Part shown: piece by piece, positions 1 through 9,984 of the stretch | How the letters are laid out: each line of letters opens with the position of its first letter | How positions within the stretch are numbered: the stretch's first letter is position 1 | Origin: Gnetum montanum | Taxonomy: Eukaryota > Streptophyta > Gnetopsida > Gnetales > Gnetaceae | Reading direction: 5' to 3' | Assembly: GCA_015680685.1 (NCBI GenBank) | Contig: MNCI01008035.1 | Location: 37,122-101,121 of the forward strand | DNA: 64,000 nt | Program-made: the position numbers and the translations under genes | Notes under the pieces: model-generated | What the model saw: the letters and a program-made list of their open reading frames with translations, nothing else | Told to the model about the DNA's origin: nothing | The model's database searches: none

Positions 1-2
1 AG

Positions 3-692
3 GCGGTCGCCGCGGCTCGGGAGGCCGAGCGACAGACTTCGGAGACTCGGTGGACCGAGACCCTGGCCCAATGGCGTGCCGACCATGAAGCCTAGCTTCA
101 GGAACAGGCACAACAGCTGAACAGGCAGCATGCGCTCACGATGGAGACCCTGCGGGCCCAGCTCACGGATGAGCTCCGGGCCCGAATCAGGGAGGAGCTG
201 CGTCAGGAGGAGGCGGCCCGTCAGGCTCAGGAGGTGGCGGCCCAGAAGGAGCAGGAACGCCTGCAGGAGGAAGAAGAGCAACGGCAACGGCAACTCGACC
301 GGGCACATCAGCAAAGCGCCCGCCAGTGGCTCAGGGGGCGGCGCTGCCCGTATAGCATTTTAGGCATTAGCTGTGAGAGCTCCTGGGGGGAGCTCAGACG
401 ACACATCCGGCGCACGCCCGCTAGATTCCACCCTGATGCAGGGGACTCCCCGGCGGACCGAAGCAGGCGCGAGGCTCTTATGCAGGGCTTCCAGCAAGCC
501 GCTAACTTCGTGGACACCGAGGAGCATCGTGCCACCCTGGACCTGCTTCATGAGCTGGAGCGGCCTCGGTGTGCCTGTCGCCAGCTGCCAACCCGTCCCT
601 CGCGCCCCCCCCCCCCTTGCCTGTGTTCTGCAAAGCTACTTTTGCCTTGTGTGTCTCTCCCTTTTTTCCTCTCTTCCTCTTCCTATTTGTAG
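3..692 (+). CDS. J-domain-like protein, C-terminal part, 5' end outside window
   Basis: The frame is open from the left edge apart from one TAG at about 93, then continues from the ATG at 141. The first ~110 visible residues are rich in E, Q and R and look like a coiled coil. A J-domain-like segment follows: YSILGI, then an HPD motif in ARFHPDAG, then a helix ending AANFVDTEEHRATLD, which parallels the AYEVLSDPEKR end of DnaJ J-domains. J-domains stimulate Hsp70 ATPase through HPD. After DLLHELERPRCACRQLPTRP the frame runs into a C-tract and low-complexity sequence, so the true stop is uncertain. A related 3' part recurs at 3421-3804, so this may belong to a repeated family rather than a unique host gene. 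The J-domain call is from pattern only. Confidence 0.5.
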
Positions 693-1135
693 GTGGAATA
701 AAGGATAATGAATGGTTTCTTGTAATTGATTCCTTGGGGACTATTCATATTCTTTTCTTTCTTTTTAAAGTTCTCTCTCTCTCTCTCTTCCTCTTCCTAT
801 TTGTAGGTGGAACAAGGGATAATGAATGGTTTCTTGTAATTGACCTATTGGCGACTATTCGTATTCTTTTCTTTGATTTCTTGTAACTAACTTTTTGGGG
901 ACTGTTCGTATTCTTTTCTTTGGTTTCTTGTAATTGACTAGTTGGGGACTGTTCATATTCTTTCCTTTGGTTTCTTGTAACTAACTTGTTGGGGATTGTT
1001 CGTATTCTTTTCTTTGGTTTCTTGTAACTGACTAGTTGGGGACTGTTTGTATTTTTTTCTTTGGTTTCTTATAACTAACTAGTTGAGGATTGTTCGTATT
1101 CTTTTCTTTCTTTTTAAAGTTATCTCTCTCTTTCT
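664..1135. repeat. Two-level tandem repeat (about 115-bp and 47-bp units)
   Basis: The segment TTCCTCTTCCTATTTGTAGG plus about 95 further bases occurs twice (664 and 785 onward). From about 829 a 47-bp unit with TTTCTTGTAA...GTTGGGGACTGTTCGTATTC repeats about six times (starts near 831, 878, 924, 971, 1018, 1065). CT-rich microsatellite stretches separate the levels. No coding potential is seen. Confidence 0.8.
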
Positions 1136-1992
1136 CTCTCTTTTCAACCATGGATCATGAGTTCAATTCTCTTCATGATCACTATAATAAAATCAATAAA
1201 GTATGTATATTCACAGGTTGCAAGTTCAATTCCTAAATCAACAATTTTTGATATTTTAGAATTCAGATTTTGCTAGATCATAGGTTCAATTCCTCTTGAA
1301 CATTCCAACATAATATCTCTCTCTTTATCATTCAGAATTGCCATAAGATGCAAGGAAAGAGTTTTCAAATAGATTCATGACAAGGGCAATTCAGGATACA
1401 TAATCAAATAAGGCACCTTCTTTTTCAAGTCATTAGTGATGTGAATTTTCCCATTGTCTTACAATCCCTGAAAGGTCATCACGTGACCTTTCTACAGCAA
1501 TGGAGAGGGTACTTGTACTCTACTATTTTAAACTAAAAAGAGTAATGCATCACATTTAGATAAAATGAAATATAAAGCTACAGTATTTGCACAAAGTATC
1601 CCTGATTCATGGGTCAGGTTCCTCCAACTTGATTCATAGGTCAAGTTCCTCAATATGAACATTCTTTTGCATCTCAACATACCTGTTTTAGCTCTTGAGG
1701 CACACCTTAGAGTATTGTCCTCTATTTCTTAGCATCTCTGTTGAAATAGAATGGAAAATATTTTGTTTTCCCATATATCATTTATTATTATTATTCTAAA
1801 ACATTCCCAGCATGTATTTTAAATCATGTTTCTCATGCATAAAGTATTTAAACATTTAATCATAATACATATAAAAATATGGTCAACAAATTTATTACTA
1901 TTCCAGTTAGCCTTTTCCACCAAAGCACACACACAACTTGTCAACAAAACATGCATACAAACACGCAAAAACTCAAGGAGAAGTGGTTCGTT
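1136..1992. other. AT-rich sequence without recognised gene
   Basis: No reading frame or element boundary is supported. Three GTTCAATTC-type words lie about 60 bp apart at 1158-1290. They resemble a tRNA T-arm, but no tRNA fold was found around them. Confidence 0.5.
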
Positions 1993-2372
1993 ATAGAATA
2001 CATCTCTTTTATGGTATCTTAGATCTCCTTAGCTATTTGATAAAATAGATACAACTTTTAGATTTTGGGCTCCATTGAATTGATCAACCAAGCCATCACC
2101 GTTGAGTTTTTCGCCTCCCATTTGCTATACGTGGTAGAACTTTCTTCACCCATGGCAGTTGCTCCTGTCAGGTAGCCCATATTGCCCCTCCCTTTGATCA
2201 CGAGCAAGATTGATTGATACCATTCACAGAAATTATTTTTGTTCAATCGGTGTATGGTGATTTGAAGAGAATGATTTTCGGTTTGAGAGGAGGAAAGGGA
2301 TAAGGGTGGAGTTGAGACAGTCGAAATCAAGGAGGATTCCGTTGTAGAGAATTCAGGTGTTGTGCTCACCAT
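1993..2372 (-). pseudogene. Ty1/copia gag N-terminal fragment
   Basis: On the minus strand an ATG at 2372 opens a frame with an S/T-rich N-terminus and then the pattern of plant copia Gag (Retrotran_gag family): HRLNKNNFCEWYQSI, a GYLTG turn, and a W-x20-WL-NSM segment. After the stop at about 2058 the frame still reads like Gag (LYLFYQ.AKEI.DTIKEMYS) to about 1993, then homology stops. Gag forms the virus-like particle of the retrotransposon. Protease, integrase and RT are not seen to the left, so the element is truncated. It follows a matching primer-binding site and LTR at 2414-2711 in the right order and strand. Confidence 0.7.
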
Positions 2373-2413
2373 TTTGGTTTGCCGACTAGATTCTCACTCC
2401 GGTGAAAGAACTA

Positions 2414-2425
2414 GCTTTGATACCA
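2414..2425 (-). other. Primer-binding site (initiator tRNA-Met type)
   Basis: On the minus strand this reads TGGTATCAAAGC, one base from the usual plant TGGTATCAGAGC complementary to initiator tRNA-Met. It directly follows the LTR end ...TTCTATTCA and precedes gag by about 40 nt, as expected for a copia element. Confidence 0.7.
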
Positions 2426-2711
2426 TGAATAGAAATGAGAGAAGAAAAGATTGGAAAAATAATTTTCTTACTCTTTCATTCATATTAAATCAACAATTAC
2501 AATAATTTATAGGAAAGCATTACAATAGGAAGTCTGCTAAATAAGGAACAAGAAATCTAGAAAATAATTGATAGATATTGATGACAAAAATGATTTTGAT
2601 AATCAACTAATTTTGGTAAGTTGATCCACAAAATCAGGCCCTAATTGATTTAGAGAATCAACTAATTTTGGTGAGTTGATCTTAGTTTATTCTAACTTTC
2701 TAACAGGAACA
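2426..2711 (-). mobile_element. Copia 5' LTR (minus orientation)
   Basis: On the minus strand it starts TGTTCC and ends TTCTATTCA next to the primer-binding site, giving TG...CA ends and a length of about 286 bp. It contains an internal repeated motif (AATCAACTAATTTTGGT with a GTTGATC tail, twice). No partner LTR was found in the window, so the outer boundary rests on the TG and on the switch to pararetrovirus-like sequence at 2712. Confidence 0.5.
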
Positions 2712-3300
2712 AATCATCTTTGTTTGGTATCGGATGTTGGATTGGTTTTATCAGATCATTCAAAGGTTTGTAATTAACTACAAGCCTTTTCTTCCCTCTG
2801 ACTTGTTTAGCTCATTTATTAACATAGAATGCTGCACAGGCAAACATACTAGTGTTGGGTTGTCTAAGTTTCTTTTCTAGTAATGCTTGTATCTCCAGAT
2901 CGCATTCTTTATTAAGTGATAGAGGCATACCAATGTGGTGCACCTTTGTTTTTATTTTTTATGTTTTCTTTAAATTCTATCCTACACCATTGTTCTTTCT
3001 TATTTCTAAAGATTGTTGGATCATCACTGGCTAATGCTAATAATTTTTCTTTTATATCATTATATTTTATTTCTAACTTATTTACATTATTTACTATTCA
3101 TTGTGTATTAGGTTTTTTATCAGAAGGCTGTAAGGTTGGAAACCTACTGTTATACTGTTCTTGGCTTGGGAATCTTTCTCTGGACAAGCTTACGTATGTT
3201 GATCCTACAACATATGGCTCTAGGTGCTGTAGGTTGTCTATGCCAATAAGCAAGTCATATGATCTAATCTCAAAATGTAAGATTGTGAGGTTTTAAAAGC
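2712..3300 (-). pseudogene. Endogenous caulimovirid-like protease/RT fragment
   Basis: Read on the minus strand from about 3300 down, the translation first resembles the end of a retropepsin (a YDLLIG-type strand and following loop). About 100 codons later it resembles the N-terminal part of a plant pararetrovirus reverse transcriptase, just before the fingers/palm region. In-frame stops and frameshifts are present. The RT is cut at 2711 by the copia LTR, which suggests the copia element inserted into it. This is an inactive integrated copy; virion, movement and RNase H parts are not seen here. The alternative is a diverged gypsy element, but the spacing and wording of the RT start fit Caulimoviridae better. 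Confidence 0.6.
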
Positions 3301-3341
3301 CAATTCAACAAGGTTCACAAGCCCTAGGTTAGAGAACCTAA

Positions 3342-3420
3342 GCTTTGATACCAACTTGTAACACCCCACTTATCAAGCTTAGGCAAGTGAAGCATTACTT
3401 GGGATAGAAAGATAAAGTAA
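3342..3420 (-). mobile_element. Remnant LTR end plus primer-binding site
   Basis: The plus strand reads GCTTTGATACCA at 3342-3353, which is TGGTATCAAAGC on the minus strand, followed by a likely LTR edge TGTAACACCCC at 3357. This is the common arrangement of a plant LTR element on the minus strand. The LTR is cut after at most 65 bp by the J-domain-related retrocopy. It could belong to the adjacent pararetrovirus-like sequence, but the 40-nt spacing does not fit a viral genome map. Confidence 0.4.
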
Positions 3421-3804
3421 CACTCTGGATCTTCTCCATGAGCTGGAGCGCCCTCACTGTGCTTGTCGACGGCTGCCGACGAACCCCTGGGGGGGGGGGG
3501 CTTTGGCTCTAGGTCATGGATGACATTTGCCCCCCACCTCGGGCCGATGCCGCGTTGTTGTTCGACGCCTTCCCTCGGTTTTTCCGTTGTCCTGGTGCGC
3601 GCCGCCCGCCCCCCCCCAAACCGGTTGTTTCTTGGGGCTGTTCCTTCGTCTTTGCACGGCTAATTGGGTGCTGGTCTTTTTGGCTTTGGGGATCTTTCCC
3701 CTCCATGGTGGGCCATTCCTAATGGCCCACCTTTTGTAATCTCTTGTACTATAATTCGTCTTCACAGTAATATATTCCTGACTACTTTCTCAAAAAAAAA
3801 AAAT
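3421..3804 (+). pseudogene. 5'-truncated retrocopy of the J-domain sequence 3' end
   Basis: Bases 3424-3480 repeat the end of the fragment at 540-600 (TLDLLHELERP.CACR.LPT). The sequences then differ. This copy has a G12 tract where the first copy has a C tract, then about 300 nt of 3'-UTR-like sequence, a perfect hairpin at 3707-3731, and a 12-base A tract at 3793-3804. Truncation at the 5' end plus a 3' poly(A) is what reverse-transcribed mRNA or a LINE-like element leaves. I could not find a convincing flanking target duplication. Confidence 0.5.
3707..3731 (+). other. 11-bp perfect hairpin in 3' UTR-like sequence
   Basis: GGTGGGCCATT pairs with AATGGCCCACC across a 3-nt CCT loop, about 60 nt before the poly(A). 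It is a strong stem of the kind found near the 3' end of some retroposons. Confidence 0.75.
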
Positions 3805-4939
3805 GTTGCTTATTAAAAACAATAGAGAATGCTAGGAAAATGGACAGACAAAGCAGTATGCATCCTTGGAAAATTATACAAAGGAGGCAGAAAAGTGAAA
3901 ACATCAAAACAAATAACCAATAGCCCCTTGCAAACAAACCTAACTTGTATACTAGCACAACATAGCAAGATATAAGCCTTTGCGCCCTTGAGAAAATCTA
4001 GTTAAGACATAAATAACACACTTGAATAAAATAGCAATTGCTGATACATTCTAGTGGATGGGATTTTCTAAGCCTGCTGTTTAACATGTTCTTGGAAAAT
4101 CAAAAACATAGTGGGATACATGAATTAAAAACTCCAATGTTCACCAAAAACATTTGTTAAAGTGCTGGAAATGTAAACAACATGCACCAACCAAAGGTGC
4201 TAAACCATTGAAATAAGTGCATCTCACACTAACCAAAGATTGCAAAATATGGAAAAGTACAACTCACACCTCATAACAACTCTGAAACATGATGAAAATA
4301 CATAACAACAAAACATAATAAAATCTAGTCGAGCATTAGCAACTAGACCGTATCATCATTTCATAGTTAAATGAATCCTCATTCACACCTGTAACATATG
4401 GTAAAACAAGGAAGATGTCAATAGAAAAGCATTGAATAGGGAAAATACACAAAAATGTTCCTTGGTTTGAAGAACCAAGATCATAAATCAAGTAGCCACA
4501 TAACACAAGGGGAAATTCATCTTGCATCAAAGTTATGTTAGTATTAGAAGGTTGCCCCTCAACGATCATTTCCTAACCATCACCATAACCACATCTCATC
4601 GCCAACCCAACTACAACAATTGAATGCCAACTCTGTGTGTGAAAGATGGTAGTCATAATCAATATGTGACAAAATCAAGATGGTGGATTTGGAATCATCC
4701 ACTAGAGAAATCTGAAATAGGATAAAAACTGTCAAGGCAAGATAGGATAAAAAATGGATAATTAGAATGAATAACATGTCAAGGCAAGATAGGCTTCCCA
4801 CAAAAACATGTCAAGGCAAGCTTCTACTATATAATGAATTATTTAAAACCATCATTGGTATCTTAAATAACTTTTACAAAGTTGTACTTATGATTGACCA
4901 TTTACTTGTGAAGAAATCCTTTTTACAACATTCCAATAA
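3805..4939. other. No recognised gene
   Basis: Open frames here (for example minus 4336-4569 and 4580-4801) are short and match no family I know. AT-rich decayed sequence. Confidence 0.5.
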
Positions 4940-5580
4940 TATATGTTGTTGATCTTCAACCATGTATAGTATGCACAATCAACATATTCTATCTTCATGT
5001 TATGCATTATTCCATCTTTTAATTTCAACTTGAAGGCAATGTAATTCCATTCTTACTCTCATAATTGCTGCACGCAAATATTCAGCTTCACCATGTATGC
5101 CAACTTTAATGTTTTATAATAAACTTGAAGATTTGTTTGGTTTTGTGTTTCAACTTATTCTCTTTAAACTTTCATTTTAACCATCGTTTAAGCTTGTTTT
5201 GAAAATTTATTATTGTATTTGGATTTTGAATACCCCAATTTTGTGGCCATAGTTTTTGTTCATTATACCATCCTTGTTGCTAAGATTGTCAAATGATCTC
5301 TTGAGCAATCTTATTGCTATGTTTATCGTTCAGATAGAATTTTAAGAATTGGTACATTCAACATATTAGCTTCTAATAAAAGTATTGCATATAGGATTTG
5401 AGTGTTCATTTTGAATTTATTCAACAGTAACTATTTTTGAAGTTCATTTATTTTCTTCTAAGATTTTTAATGAAGATCAAACCTCAAACTACACCATAAA
5501 GTACTATAAGTTGCAAAATTGTTTGAACTAAAATTTTCTCGAATTTCCCAAGTCTAGATACTATAATTTATACATCTGTC
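4940..5580 (-). pseudogene. LINE ORF2 C-terminal fragment
   Basis: The minus strand, read through several frameshifts and stops, matches the end of plant LINE ORF2: a segment around NTQILYAILLLEANMLNVPILKI that parallels the LLIEAGLSPIE region after the RT palm, and nearer the 3' end EAEYLRAAIMRVRMELHCLQ followed by IKRWNN and an EDRIC-type zinc-knuckle start, as in the zf-RVT tail. Such proteins carry endonuclease and reverse transcriptase for target-primed retrotransposition. Only the tail is present and it cannot be functional. Confidence 0.6.
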
Positions 5581-6349
5581 CTTTAGTATGTATAAAGCGT
5601 TTTAGACATTTGTAACTTGTCATATAGAATGTTTCTATGTATAATTTTGAGGGCATTATAGTCTCAAATGTTTATATGTATCTATGATTTTTTTTTGGTA
5701 TATTCTTTAACTAGAAGTTATAGATTCTCATATTGGTCCATTAATTAAAAATTTATTTGTCAACATTTACCTTCATTTTTTGTGTTCACAAAAATTTTAT
5801 AATTGCTTCTGTTCATTTTCTGAATTTGCAACTAGTGCTCCATCCTCTCAAAGGTTGAAAGTCATATTCATGATTGATCTGCTTTAATAGTTTAATTTTT
5901 GACTACCTGTTTAATTCACTTTTCTAGTTCACAAATAAAAACCATAAGCATTAAGAAACAGAGTTGTAGAGCATAGCAGTTAGCAAGTCCAAAATGTTAT
6001 TTAAAAGAAAATGATAAACATAAGACTTGAAACCATTGATTCATTACATATTTTTGTTGAAAAACTTTTTAATCTTTCAAACTTATCCAGCTTTATGTGA
6101 CCTTCATTACATATTTTTGTTAAAAAAATTAATCTTTCAAACTCATCCAGCTTTATCTGCCTTTAAATTATGTGACTTTAAATGTGTGCAAATGTCTTGG
6201 TCCAGCTATTTCTCAATTTCATATGGACACCTATTTTCTTTGGCATGCATAAACTAGTAAGTTCTGAACTTTTCCTCAGTTTATTTTAAATTTGTGGTTA
6301 ACCTAGCACATTTATCTTTACTTTTAACATTGTTGCATTTGTCATTCAG
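5581..6349. other. AT-rich sequence before the TSPO-like exons, with a short direct duplication
   Basis: A segment of about 60 bp (TTCATTACATATTTTTGTT then AATCTTTCAAACT.ATCCAGC) occurs twice at about 6040-6095 and 6105-6155. If the TSPO-like gene is intact this would be its intron; I did not identify the preceding exons. Confidence 0.45.
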
Positions 6350-6653
6350 GGTGCTGCTTTTGTTGAAATGTTACTGCTATGGTTTGCTATCTTAGTAACC
6401 ATTTACTTATTCTGGCATGTTACACCAGTAGCTGCTTATTTATTGGTACCATACATACTCTGGTAATTTAATAACCTAATGAATTGTCGTAGCTTGTTTT
6501 CTGATTTCATATGTTACATGCACTTTTGGTTTAGAGTATTCTTATGCATTCTGTCTATTGAAACACAGGGTGACACTGGCTTCAACCCTTAATTTTTATA
6601 TATGGGTCCATAATGTGCCTGATATTCGATCTCAGCATCCAAAGAGTTCTTAG
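6350..6653 (+). CDS. TspO/MBR (TSPO-like) protein, last two exons
   Basis: Two exons join as 6350-6462 and 6569-6653 with TTCAG/GG and ACACAG/GG acceptors and a CTCTG/GTAATT donor. The split codon TG/G gives Trp and the frame ends at TAG 6651. The peptide has the C-terminal half of TspO/TSPO: LLLWFAILVTIYLFWHV, then AAYLLVPYILW, then VTLASTLNFYIW. These are the fourth and fifth membrane helices with the conserved LLVPYxxW and LNxxIW words. Family members are small five-helix membrane proteins that bind tetrapyrroles and lipids; plant members are stress-linked. The frame is clean, unlike its surroundings, so this may be a real host gene with long introns, or a relic whose 5' exons are lost. 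Upstream exons were not found between 3805 and 6349. Confidence 0.7.
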
Positions 6654-7829
6654 CCTTGTAGCTGAAAGAGCAGGTGGAGGTTGCCCTATGTTTCGATTTT
6701 GTATATTAATAAGAGACTTGCAAAAGTTAACTATATATAAGTGAAAAAAGAATATGTTATTAAAAAAACATTTGAAAAACCTTGATCATTTTTTGGGTAA
6801 TTGAAACTATTATGATACAATTTTCATTTTCCATCTCTTTGTTTTTCTTTTCTTCTCTTTTTTTTTTCTGAAGGAATTTCACTTTGGCTCTAGTTGTGTT
6901 TTTATTGAAGTGGTAGATTTAGTTCTGGTTAGATATTCTAAAATGGTGTTAAAAGATTGAACTTTGAGTGATGGTAAAGTGTTTGTTTTTCAAATCATAA
7001 GTTTGGATGTAGTTACTTTTCTTAAAAAAAGTTAGGTTTTGATTTATACATCAACTTTTTTGGGATCTTGCTTGGCAAGATGAATATTGAGTATTTAGGT
7101 CATTGCATTAGCTAAGTTAAATATTAAAATAAAAAAATTCAAATGAAAGAAGAATGAGATGTTAACTTAGTGGCAAGACCCTTAGAATTTTGAAGTGTTA
7201 ATGTTATGTCAATAAATTGCAATAGTAATGCCAAAAAAAAAAAAAAAAAAAAAAAAAAGAAGATGGATGCATTGAAAACTAGCTTATTATTTTAGCTTGA
7301 AATTTTAACCACTAAATGTGAAAATGTGCAAATTATGAAAAATAGGAAAAATGTAATTCTTATAATAATTTCTCAAATCACTTAAATTGGTGGATGACTT
7401 AGGTTGCAAGTGGTTATGGAATGGATTGTGATGTAATAATCACAATAATAGTACAACTTGGTTGCAAGTGGTCATGGAATCAATAGTGATGTGAAGTAAT
7501 AATAATAATAGTGATGTGAAGTAATAATAATAATAATAGTGTGGGCTATAAATAATGGGATATAAAGTTACATTAAAATGTGATACATACAAGATATAAA
7601 GTTACATTAAAACTAGATTAGCACAAGATATATAAAGTATTCATTTATCGTTGATTAATTTATCAATGATAATGAGGTGTAGGCTAACTAATATGGTGAT
7701 TTGATTATGGCAATAACACTTGGAAATGACATCATCCATACATCTATTCTCTAGAAATTAGCCTAAGAAATTCTATTAAGCAAGATTGTTGAAGTTCAAT
7801 GGATCTAGTGTTGCAAGTTTTTCAGCAAG
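6654..7829. other. Non-coding sequence after the TSPO-like gene, with a 26-base A tract
   Basis: No gene recognised. An uninterrupted A26 lies at 7233-7258, possibly the tail of an unrecognised retroposon or simple-sequence expansion. AAT trinucleotide repeats occur at 7498-7545. Confidence 0.5.
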
Positions 7830-8770
7830 AAAGGTTATTCATTAGAGGGGATTTCAATGGTAATGTTGGATCTATGAAAATAAGATATGACAGGGTTGGT
7901 ATAGGACATGACTTTGAAGAGTGATGATATGAAAGATTCATTGCTTCAAGTTGTAAGTGTTTGTGACTTTGTAATTGTAAATACCTATTTCTATAAGAAG
8001 GCAAAGCATTTAATTACATATAACAATGGTATAGATAAAATACTAACTAGCTACTTGTTGCACAAAATCAATTAGGTTGTTTGCAAAGATTACAGAGTCA
8101 TACTTACAAAGAGCCTTACAACTTAGCATTGATTGATGGTCATGGATTAACCTATATAGAGCTTTAAAGGTAGCATAAGAAAAAGAACTCAATGTGAAAA
8201 GTGGTGGAAATTAAAATAAGACATCACAACCTTCTTCAGAGAACTATTGTTCCAAGAAAGCATCTAGAATTAGGATTGTTGTTCAAATTTAATTTAGGGA
8301 TAAATTAAAAGTTGCTTGCAAAAAATTAGAATGGACATTTTGAATAAAAAAAAGGTAAAATGTACATCCCATTGGAGATGTGGTAGAGTGATGAAGTGCA
8401 ACATGCTATCCAAAAGAAGAAAAATACTTTAAGTAATGACAACAAAGTAGGAACCAAAAAAATAGGTTGATATATAAAATGTTTGAGGAGGCAAAAAATG
8501 CTTTTAGCCAAAGACAAGCCTAATGCCTTAGATTATTCAATGCGAAATTAGGAACAAAGAAAAAAGCAAAATCGATATACAAACGAGCAAAAATTAGAAA
8601 TAAGAAATGTAAAGATGTTGATCATATCAAATACATAAGTGGGCAAATGAAAGAATTTTTGTAAAACATAATGAAATTTTGGATAGGTGGAAAATTTATT
8701 AAATGAAGAATGTCCAAGAGAAGACATACAAGAAGATGCACACCTATCCCTTGTATCATACTTTGAGGTT
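7830..8770 (+). pseudogene. LINE endonuclease and linker fragment
   Basis: Plus-strand translation over frameshifts gives an AP-type endonuclease of plant LINEs: FNGNVGS near 7855, then SLLQVVSVCDFVIVNTYF, KAKHLITYNNGIDKI, and KDYRVILTKSLTT, which parallel the DFNGHVG, DLVVANTYF, HLITYRSG and CKVIPGE blocks. Downstream at about 8480-8640 LFNAKLGTKKKAKSIYKRAK and DVDHIKYI match the linker before the RT. The RT itself is missing. The endonuclease nicks target DNA to prime reverse transcription. It is on the opposite strand from the C-terminal fragment at 4940, so the two are separate insertions. Confidence 0.65.
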
Positions 8771-9984
8771 TTGTGCATGATTCCAAGCTCCTTAAGATGA
8801 TTCTAGCTTTATTTAGATGTCTTATGATCTTTTTGGCATGCTTCCTTGGGTTTTGGCTTTCATCCGGGATCCATTGTGCAAACTGTGGTTTTTTTTGGAG
8901 GTGTGTGTGTGTCTATGTGTTGACCTTCCTATGTTAGCGCAAGAACATTGACACACCCCCTACCAAGCCTAGATTGATTTACTTTGTTGATAGGTTGATC
9001 AAGATGGGCTCAGGTTGCATTAGTGGACCTCTATTGATGTCTAGGTGCTAATGAACCTTCTATGTTTCCATATGAAAATTATACATAGGATGAGTTCTTG
9101 ATCATATCATTAGCATACTTAGACACTTCTTGGAGCTTGTGATGTCTTGTTTGTGTGAAGAGATCTTCCTTCCTTGGGGAAGTTGATTTTCTTCCTTTTC
9201 TTGTGTGTGTTTTGAGTTGTCACTTTTACAAGTATAGCTAAACTCTATCAAAGTGCTATTTTGCTTATGTATCTTGGAATAGTTTAGCCAATGTGAAGTC
9301 TAGTGTTTGCATAGGGAGTAAAGCTTATTGTCTCCCACTATTTTACCATTGATGTCTTAAACATTAAAAAAATAAAAATCCCATTTGATTAAGCTAATAT
9401 GATTCGTTTCTTATCAAAGGAACTATATGACATGGTACTAGGTCATTGAGGTTATGACTAAGAGTCATTTTATTGCATTTCATGTGTGGTGTTGCACCTA
9501 TTCCCAAGAGTGATTACAATACAACCATTGCACTTGTCCCCAAGAGGGATTGTGATGCTTGTATGTTTATGTTTATTTTGCTCCGTATAAATATAAAATC
9601 CATAAAAAATTATAAAACATAAAATTATAATTTCATCATGATATAAATGAGTGTTCTTAGCAATGCACTCAACATCATCTTCATAGATTATGATTGGATT
9701 GCATTGTGTTTTGTATGATAAATCCCATGTTTAAAACAAACAGGCCCTTATTATTACCATTGTTATTAGGGAAGGTGTTGGTGAATTTCCTAGAAATACA
9801 TGTATATTTTTTATCTTAACATTTATTCGAATTAAGTATGTGTATTCTTAGCATTGTGTGTATATTTTGAACACAAGTGACATGGTGAATAATGCTAAGA
9901 GCCTATCAAAGATCTTAGGCAATATGTCAAAACAAAGAAGGGATTCTATTACTATTGAACACTCTAATGACTTGACCTTACTAC
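8771..9984. other. Left flank of element A, probably part of older element E
   Basis: No complete frame. A TG microsatellite lies near 8900 and a short direct repeat CCCAAGAG.GATT near 9508 and 9541. It joins directly to 28133 if element A is removed, so its last part belongs to the same host sequence as 28133-29305. Confidence 0.4.

Noticed and set aside
1158-1293. Three GTTCAATTC words that look like tRNA T-arms or a Pol III B box
   Set aside because: No acceptor stem, anticodon arm or A box fits around them.
2916-3296. 126-codon plus-strand frame
   Set aside because: The opposite strand shows protease/RT-like sequence; the plus frame is AT-rich and hydrophobic by composition.
7233-7258. 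A26 tract as the tail of the TSPO-like mRNA (processed copy)
   Set aside because: The TSPO-like exons still have an intron between them, so this is not a processed retrocopy; the tract is about 580 bp past the stop without a clear link.
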